DNA from: Desulfobacterales bacterium
GTDB lineage: Bacteria > Desulfobacterota > Desulfobacteria > Desulfobacterales > SURF-7
NCBI GenBank assembly: GCA_030145525.1
Contig: JAQYVL010000047.1
Coordinates: 1 to 32,847 of the forward strand
DNA: 32,847 nt
Direction of reading: 5' to 3'
In this document: piece after piece, positions 6,673 to 16,740 of the stretch
Position numbering within the stretch: the stretch's first letter is position 1
How the letters are laid out: each line of letters opens with the position of its first letter
Made by a program: the position numbers and the translations under genes
The notes under the pieces: model-generated
The model's input: the letters and a program-made list of their open reading frames with translations, nothing else
Told to the model about the DNA's origin: nothing
Databases searched by the model: none

Positions 6673-8904
6673 ATGGGTAAAATAAGCAGATCCGGAAAAT
6701 ATATCAAATTTTTCATTTATCTAATCGTTATCGTTCTGATCAACATTGCCGGTATGACACTGTTTACCAGGGTTGACCTTACAAACAGTAAAATTTATTC
6801 GATATCCGACGCCAGCAAGGAAGTTGTTGCAACCCTTTCAGAGCCTTTGACCATCAATATTTTCTTTACCAAAAATCTTCCTGCCCCCTATAACAATACC
6901 GAGCAGTATCTTCATGACCTGCTGGAAGAATATGCTATCCATGCGGGTAAATATCACAATTATTTTAATTATCGATTTTATAATATCAGCCCCGAAGGAG
7001 AAGGAGTCGGGGAGAACGTTGAAGAAAATAGAACCCTTGCAAGAAATTATGGAATCAACCCTGTCCAGATCCGCCACTTTGAAAAGGATGAGATTAAATT
7101 CAAGAATGCTTTCATGGGCCTTGTGATCATCCATGGTGACATCATTGAAAAAATTCCGACCATTACTTCTACGGAAGGCCTTGAATACAAGCTGACAACA
7201 TCAATTCAGAAACTGAATAACAAAATCAGTGCGCTTCTCGCTTTAAAGCAAAAAATTCAGATTACACTATACCTGTCTTCATCCATGAAACAGGTAGCGC
7301 CTTTTATGGGCCTGAAAAGCCTCCCCCAATTACCCGAAAAAGTTGAAAAGGCTGTTGAAAAACTGAATTCAAAAAATTACGGCAAGATCGAATTTACATA
7401 TCTCGATCCTTCAGAAGACCCGAAAATTGAAGCGGAAGCAGCGGAACAGAGCCTGATGGCATTGAAATGGCCTGCCATTCCTCAAAAGAATATCGATCCG
7501 GGATCAGGTATTATCGGCCTGACAATGAGGTATGAGAAAAAAATTGTCGATGTCCCTCTTCTCAGTATCATACAGTTTCCGCTTATCGGTACACGATATG
7601 AGCTGATCGACATGGAATCTTTGGAGGAGATTTTAAATGAAAACATTGAAACCCTTATCGATATAAATGAAAATATCGGATTTCTTTCAGATCACGGCGC
7701 GCTGAGCCTTTTCGGAAGCCCGCCGGCAAACCCCATGATGGGGCCACAGGAGGAGGGACTCTCCAATTTCAATTCTCTTGTTTCGCGAAACTATTCATTT
7801 AAAAACATCAGTCTTACAGACGAAAAAATACCGGAAAGCTTGAAATGCATGATCATCGCCGGACCCACGGAGCCGTTTACCGATTATGAGCTGTACCAGA
7901 TTGACCAATATCTGATGCGGGGAAAAAGCCTTGCCGTTATTATGGATAGATTTAAAGAGGTGATGCCGCAGAGACGTCAGACGTTTTCCTTCAACCAGGG
8001 ACCTGCATATGTGCCGATAGATACAGGACTCGAAAAACTGCTGAATCATTATGGGGTTCGAGCAAAAAAATCCTATGTCATGGATGAAAACTGTTACAAA
8101 CAGACCAATGCTCCGCAATTCGGCGGTGGTGAAACGCCGATCTATTTTGCCCCGATTATTCAGCAGGAAAATATCAACCCAGAACCGACCTTTATGAAAA
8201 ACATAAAAGGCCTGATTACGTTGAAAATTTCACCGCTTGAACTTCTGGAAGACCGGATCAAGGCAGGCAATATTAAAGCCACAAACCTGTTTTCCTCATC
8301 AGACAAATCATGGGAAATGAAGGGAAGGATCAGCCTCAATCCAAGATTTATCAGGCCCCCTAAATCCGATGATGAAAAAGAGAGTATGCCCCTTTCCTTT
8401 CTGCTGGAAGGAGAGTTTCAGAGTTATTTTGACGGAAAACCGATCCCTGTGAAAAAAACCGAATCAGACGATGCGGACGAAGACGAAAAGGATATCGAGA
8501 CTATAGGTCCCAAAACCCCTGAAGAAGAAAAGCCGGAGATCGACCTGTCAAAAGTCGAGGGGCAGGGAGGATTTATTGCAAAGAGCAAACCAGCCAAAAT
8601 CTTTATGCTTGCCTCTTCAGATATGCTAAAAAATAATATTCTGGACAGCGAAGGCAAAGGCCCAAATACTACCTTCATCCTGAATGTGATCGACTACCTG
8701 AATAACAGGGAGGACACTGCCCTTATGCGCAGCAAGGAGCAAACGTTGAATCCTTTGTTTGAAACAGATGCTTTGACAAAAACCGCGGTCAAGTATTTCA
8801 ATATTGCCGGACTGCCGGTCCTTGTATCTTTTTTCGGATTTTTTGTGTGGCTCAAGCGACGCTCAAGAAAAAAACAGATCCGGATGATATTTCAGAAAAG
8901 TTAG
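6673..8904 (+). CDS. GldG-like ABC transporter auxiliary protein
   Basis: 743 residues. One N-terminal membrane helix (FFIYLIVIVLINIAGMTLF, about residues 14-32) and one near the C-terminus (FNIAGLPVLVSFFGFFVWL) flank a large extracytoplasmic region. This is the layout of GldG/ABC_transp_aux proteins. The first periplasmic block, TRVDLTNSKIYSIS followed by LSEPLTINIFFTKNLP, is characteristic. An acidic low-complexity stretch (SDDADEDEKD and EEEKPEID) lies around residues 597-625. It probably forms a complex with the upstream ATPase and permease. The gene begins 10 bases after the permease behind AAGGAG. Confidence 0.87.
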   Translation: MGKISRSGKYIKFFIYLIVIVLINIAGMTLFTRVDLTNSKIYSISDASKEVVATLSEPLTINIFFTKNLPAPYNNTEQYLHDLLEEYAIHAGKYHNYFNYRFYNISPEGEGVGENVEENRTLARNYGINPVQIRHFEKDEIKFKNAFMGLVIIHGDIIEKIPTITSTEGLEYKLTTSIQKLNNKISALLALKQKIQITLYLSSSMKQVAPFMGLKSLPQLPEKVEKAVEKLNSKNYGKIEFTYLDPSEDPKIEAEAAEQSLMALKWPAIPQKNIDPGSGIIGLTMRYEKKIVDVPLLSIIQFPLIGTRYELIDMESLEEILNENIETLIDINENIGFLSDHGALSLFGSPPANPMMGPQEEGLSNFNSLVSRNYSFKNISLTDEKIPESLKCMIIAGPTEPFTDYELYQIDQYLMRGKSLAVIMDRFKEVMPQRRQTFSFNQGPAYVPIDTGLEKLLNHYGVRAKKSYVMDENCYKQTNAPQFGGGETPIYFAPIIQQENINPEPTFMKNIKGLITLKISPLELLEDRIKAGNIKATNLFSSSDKSWEMKGRISLNPRFIRPPKSDDEKESMPLSFLLEGEFQSYFDGKPIPVKKTESDDADEDEKDIETIGPKTPEEEKPEIDLSKVEGQGGFIAKSKPAKIFMLASSDMLKNNILDSEGKGPNTTFILNVIDYLNNREDTALMRSKEQTLNPLFETDALTKTAVKYFNIAGLPVLVSFFGFFVWLKRRSRKKQIRMIFQKS

Positions 8905-8916
8905 GAAAGGCGAACA

Positions 8917-9891
8917 ATGAAAATGAAAAAGGAATATATCATACTTGCGGCAATCATTGTTGGTTTGTCAGTATATCTTACGATTCACAAATCAGATAAA
9001 GTCCATTATACGCTTCCGGAAATGGCGGAGATCTCCAAAAAGGATATCACCAAAATCGAAATTTCCAAAAAAAATGAACCGATTACACTCATAAGGCAGG
9101 ATGATAAGTGGGTGATCGGTCCTGATGCATATCCGGCGGATTCCGGAAAGGTAGAAAAAATTCTTGATATCATAGATGATCTTTCCCTGACCGCACTTGT
9201 TTCAGAATCGGAAAACTATATTCGCTATGATCTGGGGGAAGATCAGCGAATTCATGTTCGCGCATTCAAAGGTGATGCCCTGAAACGAGAATTCGATATT
9301 GGTAAGGCCGCCCCCTCATTCAGGCACACCTTCATAAGAGTTGAAAAAGATCCCAAAGTTTACCACGCCCGAAAAAACTTTCGATCCCAGTTCGAACAGA
9401 CCGTTGATAATCTGAGGGACAAAACCGTTCTCTCCTTTGACGGAAATGAAATTCAGGAAATAGCCATTGCCAAGGGAGACCGCTCACTTGCTCTTTCAAA
9501 AAAACAGATACCTGTTGAAGTAAAGCCGGACAAGGATTCCGTGAAGCCGGGCAAGGATTCCAAAAAAGAAGAAAAGAGCCGGCCGCCGGAAACCAAAACA
9601 ATCTGGCAGGATGGTGACGGAAAAACCGTTGAAGACACAAAAATAAACAGCCTGCTGTCATCCCTTTCAGGCCTCAAATGTAAAAGTTATCTTCCCGGCA
9701 AAAAAGAGGATCTCAAAGAACCAGTTTATACAGTTCACCTTCGGGGTATAGATGAGCTGTCTCTTTCGATATTTAAAAAAGCCACTGATGAAAGCCGGGA
9801 ATATCCGACAATTTCCTCATGGAACAGTTACGCCTTTGTGCTCGAAGACTCAAAAGCTGATAATATTATGTCGGTTTTCGAAAAAAAATGA
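8917..9891 (+). CDS. DUF4340-domain protein
   Basis: 324 residues. An N-terminal membrane helix (YIILAAIIVGLSVYLTI, residues 7-23) anchors a periplasmic region with the DUF4340 pattern: ITKIEISKKNEPITLIRQDDKW, then a paired repeat of the fold. A charged Lys/Asp-rich insert (about residues 200-225, with repeated KPDKDS/KPGKDS) looks flexible. DUF4340 proteins commonly sit beside GldG-like genes, and no enzymatic function is known. Its stop overlaps the sbcD start by 4 bases (ATGA), which ties the transporter and nuclease genes into one operon. Confidence 0.83.
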   Translation: MKMKKEYIILAAIIVGLSVYLTIHKSDKVHYTLPEMAEISKKDITKIEISKKNEPITLIRQDDKWVIGPDAYPADSGKVEKILDIIDDLSLTALVSESENYIRYDLGEDQRIHVRAFKGDALKREFDIGKAAPSFRHTFIRVEKDPKVYHARKNFRSQFEQTVDNLRDKTVLSFDGNEIQEIAIAKGDRSLALSKKQIPVEVKPDKDSVKPGKDSKKEEKSRPPETKTIWQDGDGKTVEDTKINSLLSSLSGLKCKSYLPGKKEDLKEPVYTVHLRGIDELSLSIFKKATDESREYPTISSWNSYAFVLEDSKADNIMSVFEKK

Positions 9892-11147
9892 AACTGATTC
9901 ATACGTCAGACTGGCATTTGGGCCAAAATTTCATGTTCAAAGACAGAAAAAAAGAGCATGAAAAATTTCTTGAATGGCTGGTGCTGCTGATAAAAAAAGA
10001 ATCTGCGGATGTTCTGCTTGTTGCGGGAGATATCTTTGACACAATTTCTCCGCCAAACTACGCATTAAAGATGTATTACAGCTTTTTAGCCCGTGTCTCC
10101 TCAACAACTTCATGCCATACCGTCATTGTAGGCGGAAATCATGATTCTGTGTCAACCCTGAATGCTCCAAAAAATATTCTTGAAGCGCTGAATGTTCATG
10201 TAACAGGAGGCATTTCCGTTGATATTAACGATGAAATCATCGTTATTAGAAATTCTTTGGGAGAGCCCTCAGGAATAATCTGTGCCGTGCCGTTTTTAAG
10301 AGATCGGGATATTCGGAAATCTGTTCCGGGCGAAAGCTACCAGGGAAAAAGCCGGGCTCTTTTGGAAGGGATCAAGAAACATTATTCGCTGGTGAAAGAT
10401 GCAGCCATAAAAAAGAAAGCCGACCTGACCGAAAAAAAGATTCCTGTGGTTGCAACAGGCCATCTCTTCGCGGAGGGAGGTGACGTAAAGGATGAAGAAG
10501 GTCTTCGTGAAATCCATGTGGGCTCCCTGGGGAAGGTCACTGCCGACACATTTCCAAAAGAATTTGATTACCTTGCCTTGGGCCATCTTCACCGGCCGCA
10601 AAAGGTTGGAAAATACCGAAACATAAGATACTCGGGCGCCCCCATACCCTTGAGTTTCAGCGAAGCCGATAATACAAAACAGGTTGTTTGCATAACCTTT
10701 GACCAAGGAAAAAAAGAGCCCGAAATAAAAACCATTGAGATACCTGAGTTTCAGAAACTGCGGACCGCAAAAGGCAGTCTTGACCAGGTCATTACACAGC
10801 TCAAAACTCTCCGTAAAAAAAATGTCGATGACCCAATCTGGGTTGAAGTTTCTGTTTTGGAGAAGAACTGGAAGCCCGATATTGAAAAAGCCGTAAACGA
10901 TCTGGCGAATGAGCAGAAGCTTGATATTCTGGCTATCAAAAACCTCAAAACCTCCCGGGACAGAAGATTACAAAAAACAGCTCCATCTGAAACGCTTGAC
11001 AATTTTACACCGGAGTCGGTCTTTCAAAAAAGACTGGAAAAAGAGATAGAGATCGAAGAAGATCTAAAAATTGGTCTGATGCATGCATTTCATGAAATCC
11101 TAAATGCTGTAAACGAAAGTGTTGAGGATTTTCATGAGAGTTCTTAA
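9888..11147 (+). CDS. sbcD: Exonuclease subunit SbcD (Mre11-type)
   Basis: 419 residues. Metallophosphoesterase motifs are complete and in order: SDWHLGQ near residue 7, GDIFD near 47, GGNHDS near 83, GHLF near 190 and GHLHRP near 227. SbcD is the Mn2+-dependent nuclease of the SbcCD complex, which trims hairpins, palindromes and protein-blocked DNA ends in the cytoplasm. The start overlaps the upstream gene by 4 bases and the end overlaps sbcC by 14 bases, so synthesis of the two subunits is probably coupled. The C-terminal 100 residues are the capping region that contacts SbcC. Confidence 0.95.
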   Translation: MKLIHTSDWHLGQNFMFKDRKKEHEKFLEWLVLLIKKESADVLLVAGDIFDTISPPNYALKMYYSFLARVSSTTSCHTVIVGGNHDSVSTLNAPKNILEALNVHVTGGISVDINDEIIVIRNSLGEPSGIICAVPFLRDRDIRKSVPGESYQGKSRALLEGIKKHYSLVKDAAIKKKADLTEKKIPVVATGHLFAEGGDVKDEEGLREIHVGSLGKVTADTFPKEFDYLALGHLHRPQKVGKYRNIRYSGAPIPLSFSEADNTKQVVCITFDQGKKEPEIKTIEIPEFQKLRTAKGSLDQVITQLKTLRKKNVDDPIWVEVSVLEKNWKPDIEKAVNDLANEQKLDILAIKNLKTSRDRRLQKTAPSETLDNFTPESVFQKRLEKEIEIEEDLKIGLMHAFHEILNAVNESVEDFHESS

Positions 11148-14100
11148 GCTGAATCTTTTGAACATTAATTCTCTAAAGGGTGAATTTAATATAAATTTTG
11201 AGGAGTCACCGCTGGGTGACTCCGGCCTCTTTGTCATCACCGGCCCCACCGGAGCGGGAAAGACAAGCATCCTTGATGCGATATGTGTTGCGCTTTACGG
11301 AAAAACCCCTCGACTTCCCAATAAAAAAGAGCTCGAACAGCTTATGACTCATCATACGGGTGAGTGCAAAGCGGAAGTTACGTTTTCTATAAGCGGAAAA
11401 AAATATCGCTCCTGGTATGCGAGATACAGGGCAAGAAATAAACCCGATGGAAAATTTCAGTCGCCAAAAATGGAGCTTGTGGAGGAAGATACCGGAAAAA
11501 TCATTGCAGATAAAATTTCACAGGTTCCGGTAAAGGTGGAAGAGCTTACCGGTTTGGATTATGAGCGCTTTTCAAGATCAATTATGCTTGCCCAGGGAAA
11601 TTTTACTGCATTTTTACAGGCTGCTGAAGATGACCGGGCGGTTCTTCTTGAAAAAATGACCGGAACGGAAATTTATACGTATATTTCAAAAACCGCTTTC
11701 AACAAAGACAAAATCGAAAAACAAAAGCTCATAAAACTGGATGCCATCCTCGAAAGTTTCAGCCTTTTGCCCGCAGAGGCTGTTCAAGAAAAAAAAGAAA
11801 AACTATTCGAAATCAGGTCCCAAATTACAGAAACCGAAAAAAACCTCGCACAGCTCTTTGAAGAAAAAAAAATTCTGGAAGACGTTCGCAGACTGGAAAC
11901 CGCCGTCACTGAATCCCGGGAAAAGCTGCTCCGGATATCCGAAGAGGAAGAAAGAGCAAAGCCTGATTTTGAAAGGCTTGAACAACATCAGAAGGCTTTG
12001 CCTGTCAGGGAATCCCATATAATTCTTCAGGGGTTTCGCTCACAAATTGAAAGGATAAACAGCAGAATCACCGATTCAGAGAAGACGATTCCCTGCCTTG
12101 AGACGGAACTCGATAATTCAGAACAAAAGAGAAAAGAAAAATCAGATAAATTTGAAATCTTCAAAGCTGAAAAAGAAAAGCTTCAGACCTCAATTACCGA
12201 AACCGTCAGGCAGGACAGTCTGATCAAAAAAGAAGAAGATATTATAACCGAGCAGAAAAAAGAACTGCTCGAAATTGAAGGAAAAGCAGAGCACGTTAAA
12301 GGTCAAAAAAAGGACAAGAAGTCAGAAATAATCAAAACGGAAAAAGAGATCAGGAACTGCAGGAAATATCTTTCAGATCATGAGCCTGACAAATCTCTTG
12401 TAAAGGATTTACCGCTCCTTCAGGAGATCACCTCTGTCTTGAAAAACCTTTCCAAAAAGAAAATTGAAAAACAAAGCCGAATCGAAAACAGCAAAAAAAA
12501 GCGCATAACCGCCTTGAAAGACAACAAAAAAGAATGGGCTCTGCTTAAAAAAATAGAAGCCCGGCTTAAGAAAAAGAGCCGTGAAAAAGAAGAAATTGCC
12601 GGAAAACTGACCGCTTTGCTATCCGGAAAGGACCTGCCGTTTTTGGAGAACAAAGAGGAGCAACTCAAAAAAAATCAGCAGAATATAAAAAACCTTATGG
12701 AAAAGGGCGCTCAGATTGAAGATATGAAAAAAAAGCAAGATGCCCTTATCTCCGAAATAAAAAAAGCTGAGAAAAATCTTTCTAAAACAAATGGTCTTAT
12801 CAGAAGTCTTGAACGAGAAAAAAAGAATAAAGAAAAAGAGATTCTGCATCTTGAAAAAGCAAAAGAACTTGAAGATGCAATTAAAAGTCTGGAAGAAAGG
12901 AGAAAAGAGCTTGTAAAGGATGGTCCCTGCCCTCTTTGCGGATCGACAGAGCACCCCTGGGCAGATCATGCGCCGGCGTCTTCCAACACGGCAGACCGGC
13001 TCCATCTATTACGAAAAGAATTAAAAAGCATCAGAAAACAGATCCAAAAAGCTGAAAAAGATGCGACAAAGCTAATTACCCAGAATGAACAAAACGAAAA
13101 AATTTTAGCCGAACAAAAGGTGTGCCTGGAAAAATTTGATACCGAGTTTAAAGGCCTGCTCGAATTCACAGATCTTGACATCTCTCCTGATCAAATGGAA
13201 AGCCTGAGCAAAAAGCTTAAAACAATCACCAAAGAGATTGCCAAAACAACCGCCGATCTTCAAAATATCAAAAAGACAAAAGATCTTCTTGCAAAGCTTA
13301 ATGAGAACATCCTTATTGAAACCCGAAGCCTTTCGGATGCTGTCGTAAAATGTGAAAAGGCGGAAAACCAGCAAAAATCCATTGAAGAAGAAGCCGCTCG
13401 CATGGAAAAAGAGCTTGAAGAAGAGGACCGCAATTATCAAAAATCGCTGTTGGGTCTGAATACGATTCTAAACCCTTATAAGGAGCAGATTACGGATGCG
13501 GATGCCGGCGGCAAACTGGTTAACCGCCTATCCATCCGATCCGACTCCTTTCAGGAGCAAGTAAAAAACCTTGAAAAACTCAACGAGAAACTCAACCCCC
13601 TTAAAGAAGAACTGGCTGTTATCAAAACCGTCTTCGAGACATATGAAAAACAGATAGAAGATGAAAAAAAGAAGATCAAAGGTTTTCAAAATACCCTCAG
13701 CGGTATGATCGAAAAACGAAAAATACTTTTTGGCGATCAGAATCCTGTAAAAATTCAGGAACACCTCAAGAAAAAAACCATCTCTTTCGAAAACGATCTG
13801 AAAAACCTTCACTCCGAAATAACGGAAATAAAAAAGCAGCTTGCCGCAAAACAGGAGACGTTGAAACAGAATCAATCCGAGCTGAAAAAAATCGCACAGG
13901 AAACAGCCCTGGCATCCGAAACATTTATCACCCGACTTGCGAAAACCGGTTTCCCCGACGAAGAAAATTTTCTCAAAGCCTTCCTTCAGGAAAAAGAGGT
14001 GGAGAAGCTTCAAAACCTGAAGAAAGACATAGAAAAAAGAAAAACTGAAAATCATTCGCTGCAAAAAGACAGCCGGGACAAACTGAACGAAATTCTAAAA

Positions 14101-14787
14101 AATCCAATCACCCGAAATAGTATGGGATCGATACTTGAAAAGATAAACACATCGGAAAAACAAAAATCTGAGTTAAACAGTGAGAAAGGAGCGGTCCGAT
14201 CCCTTTTGGAAGAGAATGAAAAACGAGTGGAGGGCCATCGACAAAAATTGGATGAAGCAAACCGTCAAAAAAAAGAGTGTCTGAGATGGAATACTTTGAA
14301 CGAACTGATCGGATCGGCAGATGGTGCTAAATTCAGAAAATTTGCCCAGGGGCTTACCCTTGAAACCCTGATCGAAAAAGCCAATATTTATCTTGATATG
14401 CTGAACCGGCGTTATCTGCTGAAACGAAGCGAATCTTCCGATCTGGCAATTGAGGTGATTGACACGTTTTATGGCGACCAGGTTCGCCCTACAGACAACC
14501 TGTCAGGCGGTGAAAGCTTTCTTGTCAGCCTCGCCCTTGCTCTTGGGCTTTCTGATTTAAGCAGCCAAAGAACCGCTGTAGAATCCCTGTTTCTCGATGA
14601 GGGATTCGGCACACTTGATTCCGAAACGCTTGAAACTGCTCTCTCCGCTCTGGACACCCTGAACGCCACCGGCAAAACCATCGGTGTCATTTCTCATGTG
14701 GAAGCACTGAAAGAGAGAATCTCCTCAAAAATTGAGGTCAGGCCTTTATCCGGCGGTATCAGCACCCTAGAAGTGACAGCCTTCTGA
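11134..14787 (+). CDS. sbcC: Exonuclease subunit SbcC (Rad50-type ATPase)
   Basis: 1217 residues. Walker A GPTGAGKTS is at residues 37-45 and the Q-loop region reads MLAQGNFTAFL. Two long coiled coils, rich in Lys and Glu, flank a zinc hook CPLC near residue 600. The ABC signature LSGGESF is near residue 1124 and Walker B LFLDEGFGTLD near 1152. The length and layout are standard for SbcC. ATG 11134 is chosen because TGAGGA lies 5 bases upstream; a GTG at 11119 is in frame but lacks that spacing. The 14-base overlap with sbcD supports coupling. The bidirectional terminator at 14843-14877 follows. Confidence 0.95.
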   Translation: MRVLKLNLLNINSLKGEFNINFEESPLGDSGLFVITGPTGAGKTSILDAICVALYGKTPRLPNKKELEQLMTHHTGECKAEVTFSISGKKYRSWYARYRARNKPDGKFQSPKMELVEEDTGKIIADKISQVPVKVEELTGLDYERFSRSIMLAQGNFTAFLQAAEDDRAVLLEKMTGTEIYTYISKTAFNKDKIEKQKLIKLDAILESFSLLPAEAVQEKKEKLFEIRSQITETEKNLAQLFEEKKILEDVRRLETAVTESREKLLRISEEEERAKPDFERLEQHQKALPVRESHIILQGFRSQIERINSRITDSEKTIPCLETELDNSEQKRKEKSDKFEIFKAEKEKLQTSITETVRQDSLIKKEEDIITEQKKELLEIEGKAEHVKGQKKDKKSEIIKTEKEIRNCRKYLSDHEPDKSLVKDLPLLQEITSVLKNLSKKKIEKQSRIENSKKKRITALKDNKKEWALLKKIEARLKKKSREKEEIAGKLTALLSGKDLPFLENKEEQLKKNQQNIKNLMEKGAQIEDMKKKQDALISEIKKAEKNLSKTNGLIRSLEREKKNKEKEILHLEKAKELEDAIKSLEERRKELVKDGPCPLCGSTEHPWADHAPASSNTADRLHLLRKELKSIRKQIQKAEKDATKLITQNEQNEKILAEQKVCLEKFDTEFKGLLEFTDLDISPDQMESLSKKLKTITKEIAKTTADLQNIKKTKDLLAKLNENILIETRSLSDAVVKCEKAENQQKSIEEEAARMEKELEEEDRNYQKSLLGLNTILNPYKEQITDADAGGKLVNRLSIRSDSFQEQVKNLEKLNEKLNPLKEELAVIKTVFETYEKQIEDEKKKIKGFQNTLSGMIEKRKILFGDQNPVKIQEHLKKKTISFENDLKNLHSEITEIKKQLAAKQETLKQNQSELKKIAQETALASETFITRLAKTGFPDEENFLKAFLQEKEVEKLQNLKKDIEKRKTENHSLQKDSRDKLNEILKNPITRNSMGSILEKINTSEKQKSELNSEKGAVRSLLEENEKRVEGHRQKLDEANRQKKECLRWNTLNELIGSADGAKFRKFAQGLTLETLIEKANIYLDMLNRRYLLKRSESSDLAIEVIDTFYGDQVRPTDNLSGGESFLVSLALALGLSDLSSQRTAVESLFLDEGFGTLDSETLETALSALDTLNATGKTIGVISHVEALKERISSKIEVRPLSGGISTLEVTAF

Positions 14788-14842
14788 TTCAAGCAAAAAT
14801 GAGCAATCCGGTATAAAATGAAAAGGGGTGTTGCTATGAAAA

Positions 14843-14877
14843 AAAAGCAGGCGCTTCAGAATGAAACGCCTGCTTTT
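14843..14877. terminator. Bidirectional intrinsic terminator
   Basis: A perfect 11-base stem, AAAAGCAGGCG (14843-14853) with CGCCTGCTTTT (14867-14877), and a 13-base loop. A-rich and T-rich flanks allow function on both strands. It lies between the convergent sbcC and aminotransferase-like genes, where such an element is expected. Confidence 0.85.
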
Positions 14878-14892
14878 CTGTAGTTTCCCGAC

Positions 14893-16377
14893 TTAATCTG
14901 CAATAATAATATCCGGATTTTTTCTTCCCGGTTCGCTGGGATATTTTTTAATGGTCTCCTGCAGCGCCTCTACAACTCTTTGAATTTTCGAATCAGACAG
15001 GCCGTGTTTAATTCGAATCACCTCCACAGGCTGGTTGTCTTTTCCGATGAGGTTCTGATTCCGAGCCGGAACGACATATATCCCGTATTCCTCCCCCAGC
15101 TTATCCGAACCTTCATGGGTGATGTTTACCATGTCGAACATTCCGAATCTCTTCTTCATCCAGTTCCAGGACAGCGCTTCCGATAATTTTTTCCTGGAAT
15201 TATTTACAATCTCCACAAATATCCGGTTATCCTTTTTATGCGCCTCCTTAAGGGACGGGTCGCGGGCGATTTCAGTCAGATGCATCCATGTGTCCGGCAT
15301 GGCAAGGAAGGTATTTCTGTTCTCGGTTATAAAATGGCTGAAAATTTCAGCACGCTGTTCTCCGGAACCGAGGTACAAATGGTGAAACGCCAGCCTGGAA
15401 GCATACTTGTCTTTTTTGCCCCGTGAGCTTTGAACACCATGCGGAGCACCAGCCTTCTGAAGGATCCTGTAAACCTCCCATTCTGAATCAAAGTCCGGGT
15501 CAAAATTGGGATACGCAATATCATATTCACTGTAAATGCGTTTATCGATCAAAACCTGTGCAATGTTTTCGTTATCCTCTCTTGTTCTTCGAGTCCCGAT
15601 AAAATTGTTCCCCGTACTCATGTCAAACAGAAACAACGTTGTCTGCGGATCAAACATTTCAGAAGCTTTCTGAAAGGATTTAAAATCAAAATCTCCGTTT
15701 TCATCCATATACCGGTATCGTTTTATGGAAAAATCCTTAAAAGTGGCCGGGTAAGCGCCGTAGGAATTTGTCCCCATTACAACCGTTTCAATCTGAGGAA
15801 GGTCTACTGACCTGCGAACGGAATTCAGTAACGGAAGCGTCAGATGTCTATACCCGCTGGCCATTCCAACGGTCTGGTATGAAATGGTTTTTTTCGCATC
15901 ATACTTCCCTTTGCCGTATATGTCTTCTCCGTCAAAAGCAATGGCCTCCTGAAGCGCGGGTGCCGCCGGCGTGCCGTAAGCACAGGGATTTTCCTTGATA
16001 TCATCACCAAACTGCTGCTTTCCGAAACGCTCGAGAGCCCGCTGGTGTGCAACAAACACAGCCGGTGAATGGTAAATTTTCCCTTCACTGTTCTTGAACA
16101 GATCGCATTGCTCCCGGCTGCATCCCGCTTTTTCAGCTTCTTCAACAGAATCATACCAGGCGTTATTTGCCCTGACATATACCCTTATTCGATCTTCATC
16201 ATTAAATACCATTCCCTGGGCCAGTGATACCTTATCAGGCCTCGTGTCTTTGTTATAGAGAGCCTGCCTTGCCGCAATCGGATTCTGAGGCTGTTTCTGA
16301 ACTGTTCTCCCTTTGTTTTTCCAGAAACTCTCTGAAAACCGTTGACCGTCCTTTTTCATGATCTCAATGTTAATCAT
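14893..16377 (-). CDS. Divergent aspartate-aminotransferase-like PLP enzyme
   Basis: 494 residues from ATG 16377; an in-frame TTG at 16389 would add four. Fold-type I aminotransferase marks are visible on this numbering. STGNNFIGT near residues 254-262 stands where aspartate aminotransferase has the NPTGT motif. YDIAYPNF near 285-292 matches the D-x-A-Y that contacts the PLP ring. SSRGKKDKYASRL near 317-329 is in the place of the SxSKNFGLYNER lysine motif, so the PLP lysine is probably K321 or K322. The protein is about 100 residues longer than AspC, mostly at the N-terminus, where the region around 60-125 has no counterpart I recognise. Activity and substrate are unknown. It is transcribed convergent to sbcC. 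Confidence 0.65.
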   Translation of the reverse strand: MINIEIMKKDGQRFSESFWKNKGRTVQKQPQNPIAARQALYNKDTRPDKVSLAQGMVFNDEDRIRVYVRANNAWYDSVEEAEKAGCSREQCDLFKNSEGKIYHSPAVFVAHQRALERFGKQQFGDDIKENPCAYGTPAAPALQEAIAFDGEDIYGKGKYDAKKTISYQTVGMASGYRHLTLPLLNSVRRSVDLPQIETVVMGTNSYGAYPATFKDFSIKRYRYMDENGDFDFKSFQKASEMFDPQTTLFLFDMSTGNNFIGTRRTREDNENIAQVLIDKRIYSEYDIAYPNFDPDFDSEWEVYRILQKAGAPHGVQSSRGKKDKYASRLAFHHLYLGSGEQRAEIFSHFITENRNTFLAMPDTWMHLTEIARDPSLKEAHKKDNRIFVEIVNNSRKKLSEALSWNWMKKRFGMFDMVNITHEGSDKLGEEYGIYVVPARNQNLIGKDNQPVEVIRIKHGLSDSKIQRVVEALQETIKKYPSEPGRKNPDIIIAD

Positions 16378-16458
16378 TTTAAATTCCAAAAGCTTAGTGT
16401 TATGGGGTTTGCGTCCTGCGTCCTTAGTAAATTTTGCAGGGGATTAGATTTGATGAAC

Positions 16459-16627
16459 TCGTAAAAAGTCGCAAAACAGACAGCAAAGTAAAAAGTTCAA
16501 GTTCGAGGCGCACAAATCTTGTATAATACCGTGCACAACAGTGCAGCGGTAGCCGAAGGCGTGCATAGTTAGCCTATTACGCAATTATACAAGATGAAGC
16601 GCAACAAAGAAATTGGACTTTTTACGA
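16459..16627. repeat. Palindromic dispersed repeat, copy A
   Basis: A 169-base element bounded by TCGTAAAAAGTC and its exact inverse GACTTTTTACGA. Inside, the arms GTTCAAGTTCGAGGCGC and GAAGCGCAACAAAGAAATTGG can pair imperfectly. An inner stem TTGTATAAT (about 16519-16527) pairs perfectly with ATTATACAA near the right arm. The core contains TAGTTAGCCTA, also present in copy B at 18408-18544. No ORF is visible, so it is MITE- or REP-like. The element takes up much of the 527-base gap between the aminotransferase-like gene (from 16377) and the HU gene (from 16905). Confidence 0.8.
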
Positions 16628-16740
16628 AGCTGTCAGATTTACTGCGCTGAAATATTGCCCATCATCTATTATTCAAAAAAAGCCGGATGTCAATAATCTG
16701 TGCCGGCAAGGCCTGTCTTTCAGGATTTGCATTCCAAAAA

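Noticed and set aside
13528-14064. 178-residue minus-strand frame within sbcC
   Set aside because: It is a Phe/Leu-rich shadow of the Lys/Glu-rich coiled coil.
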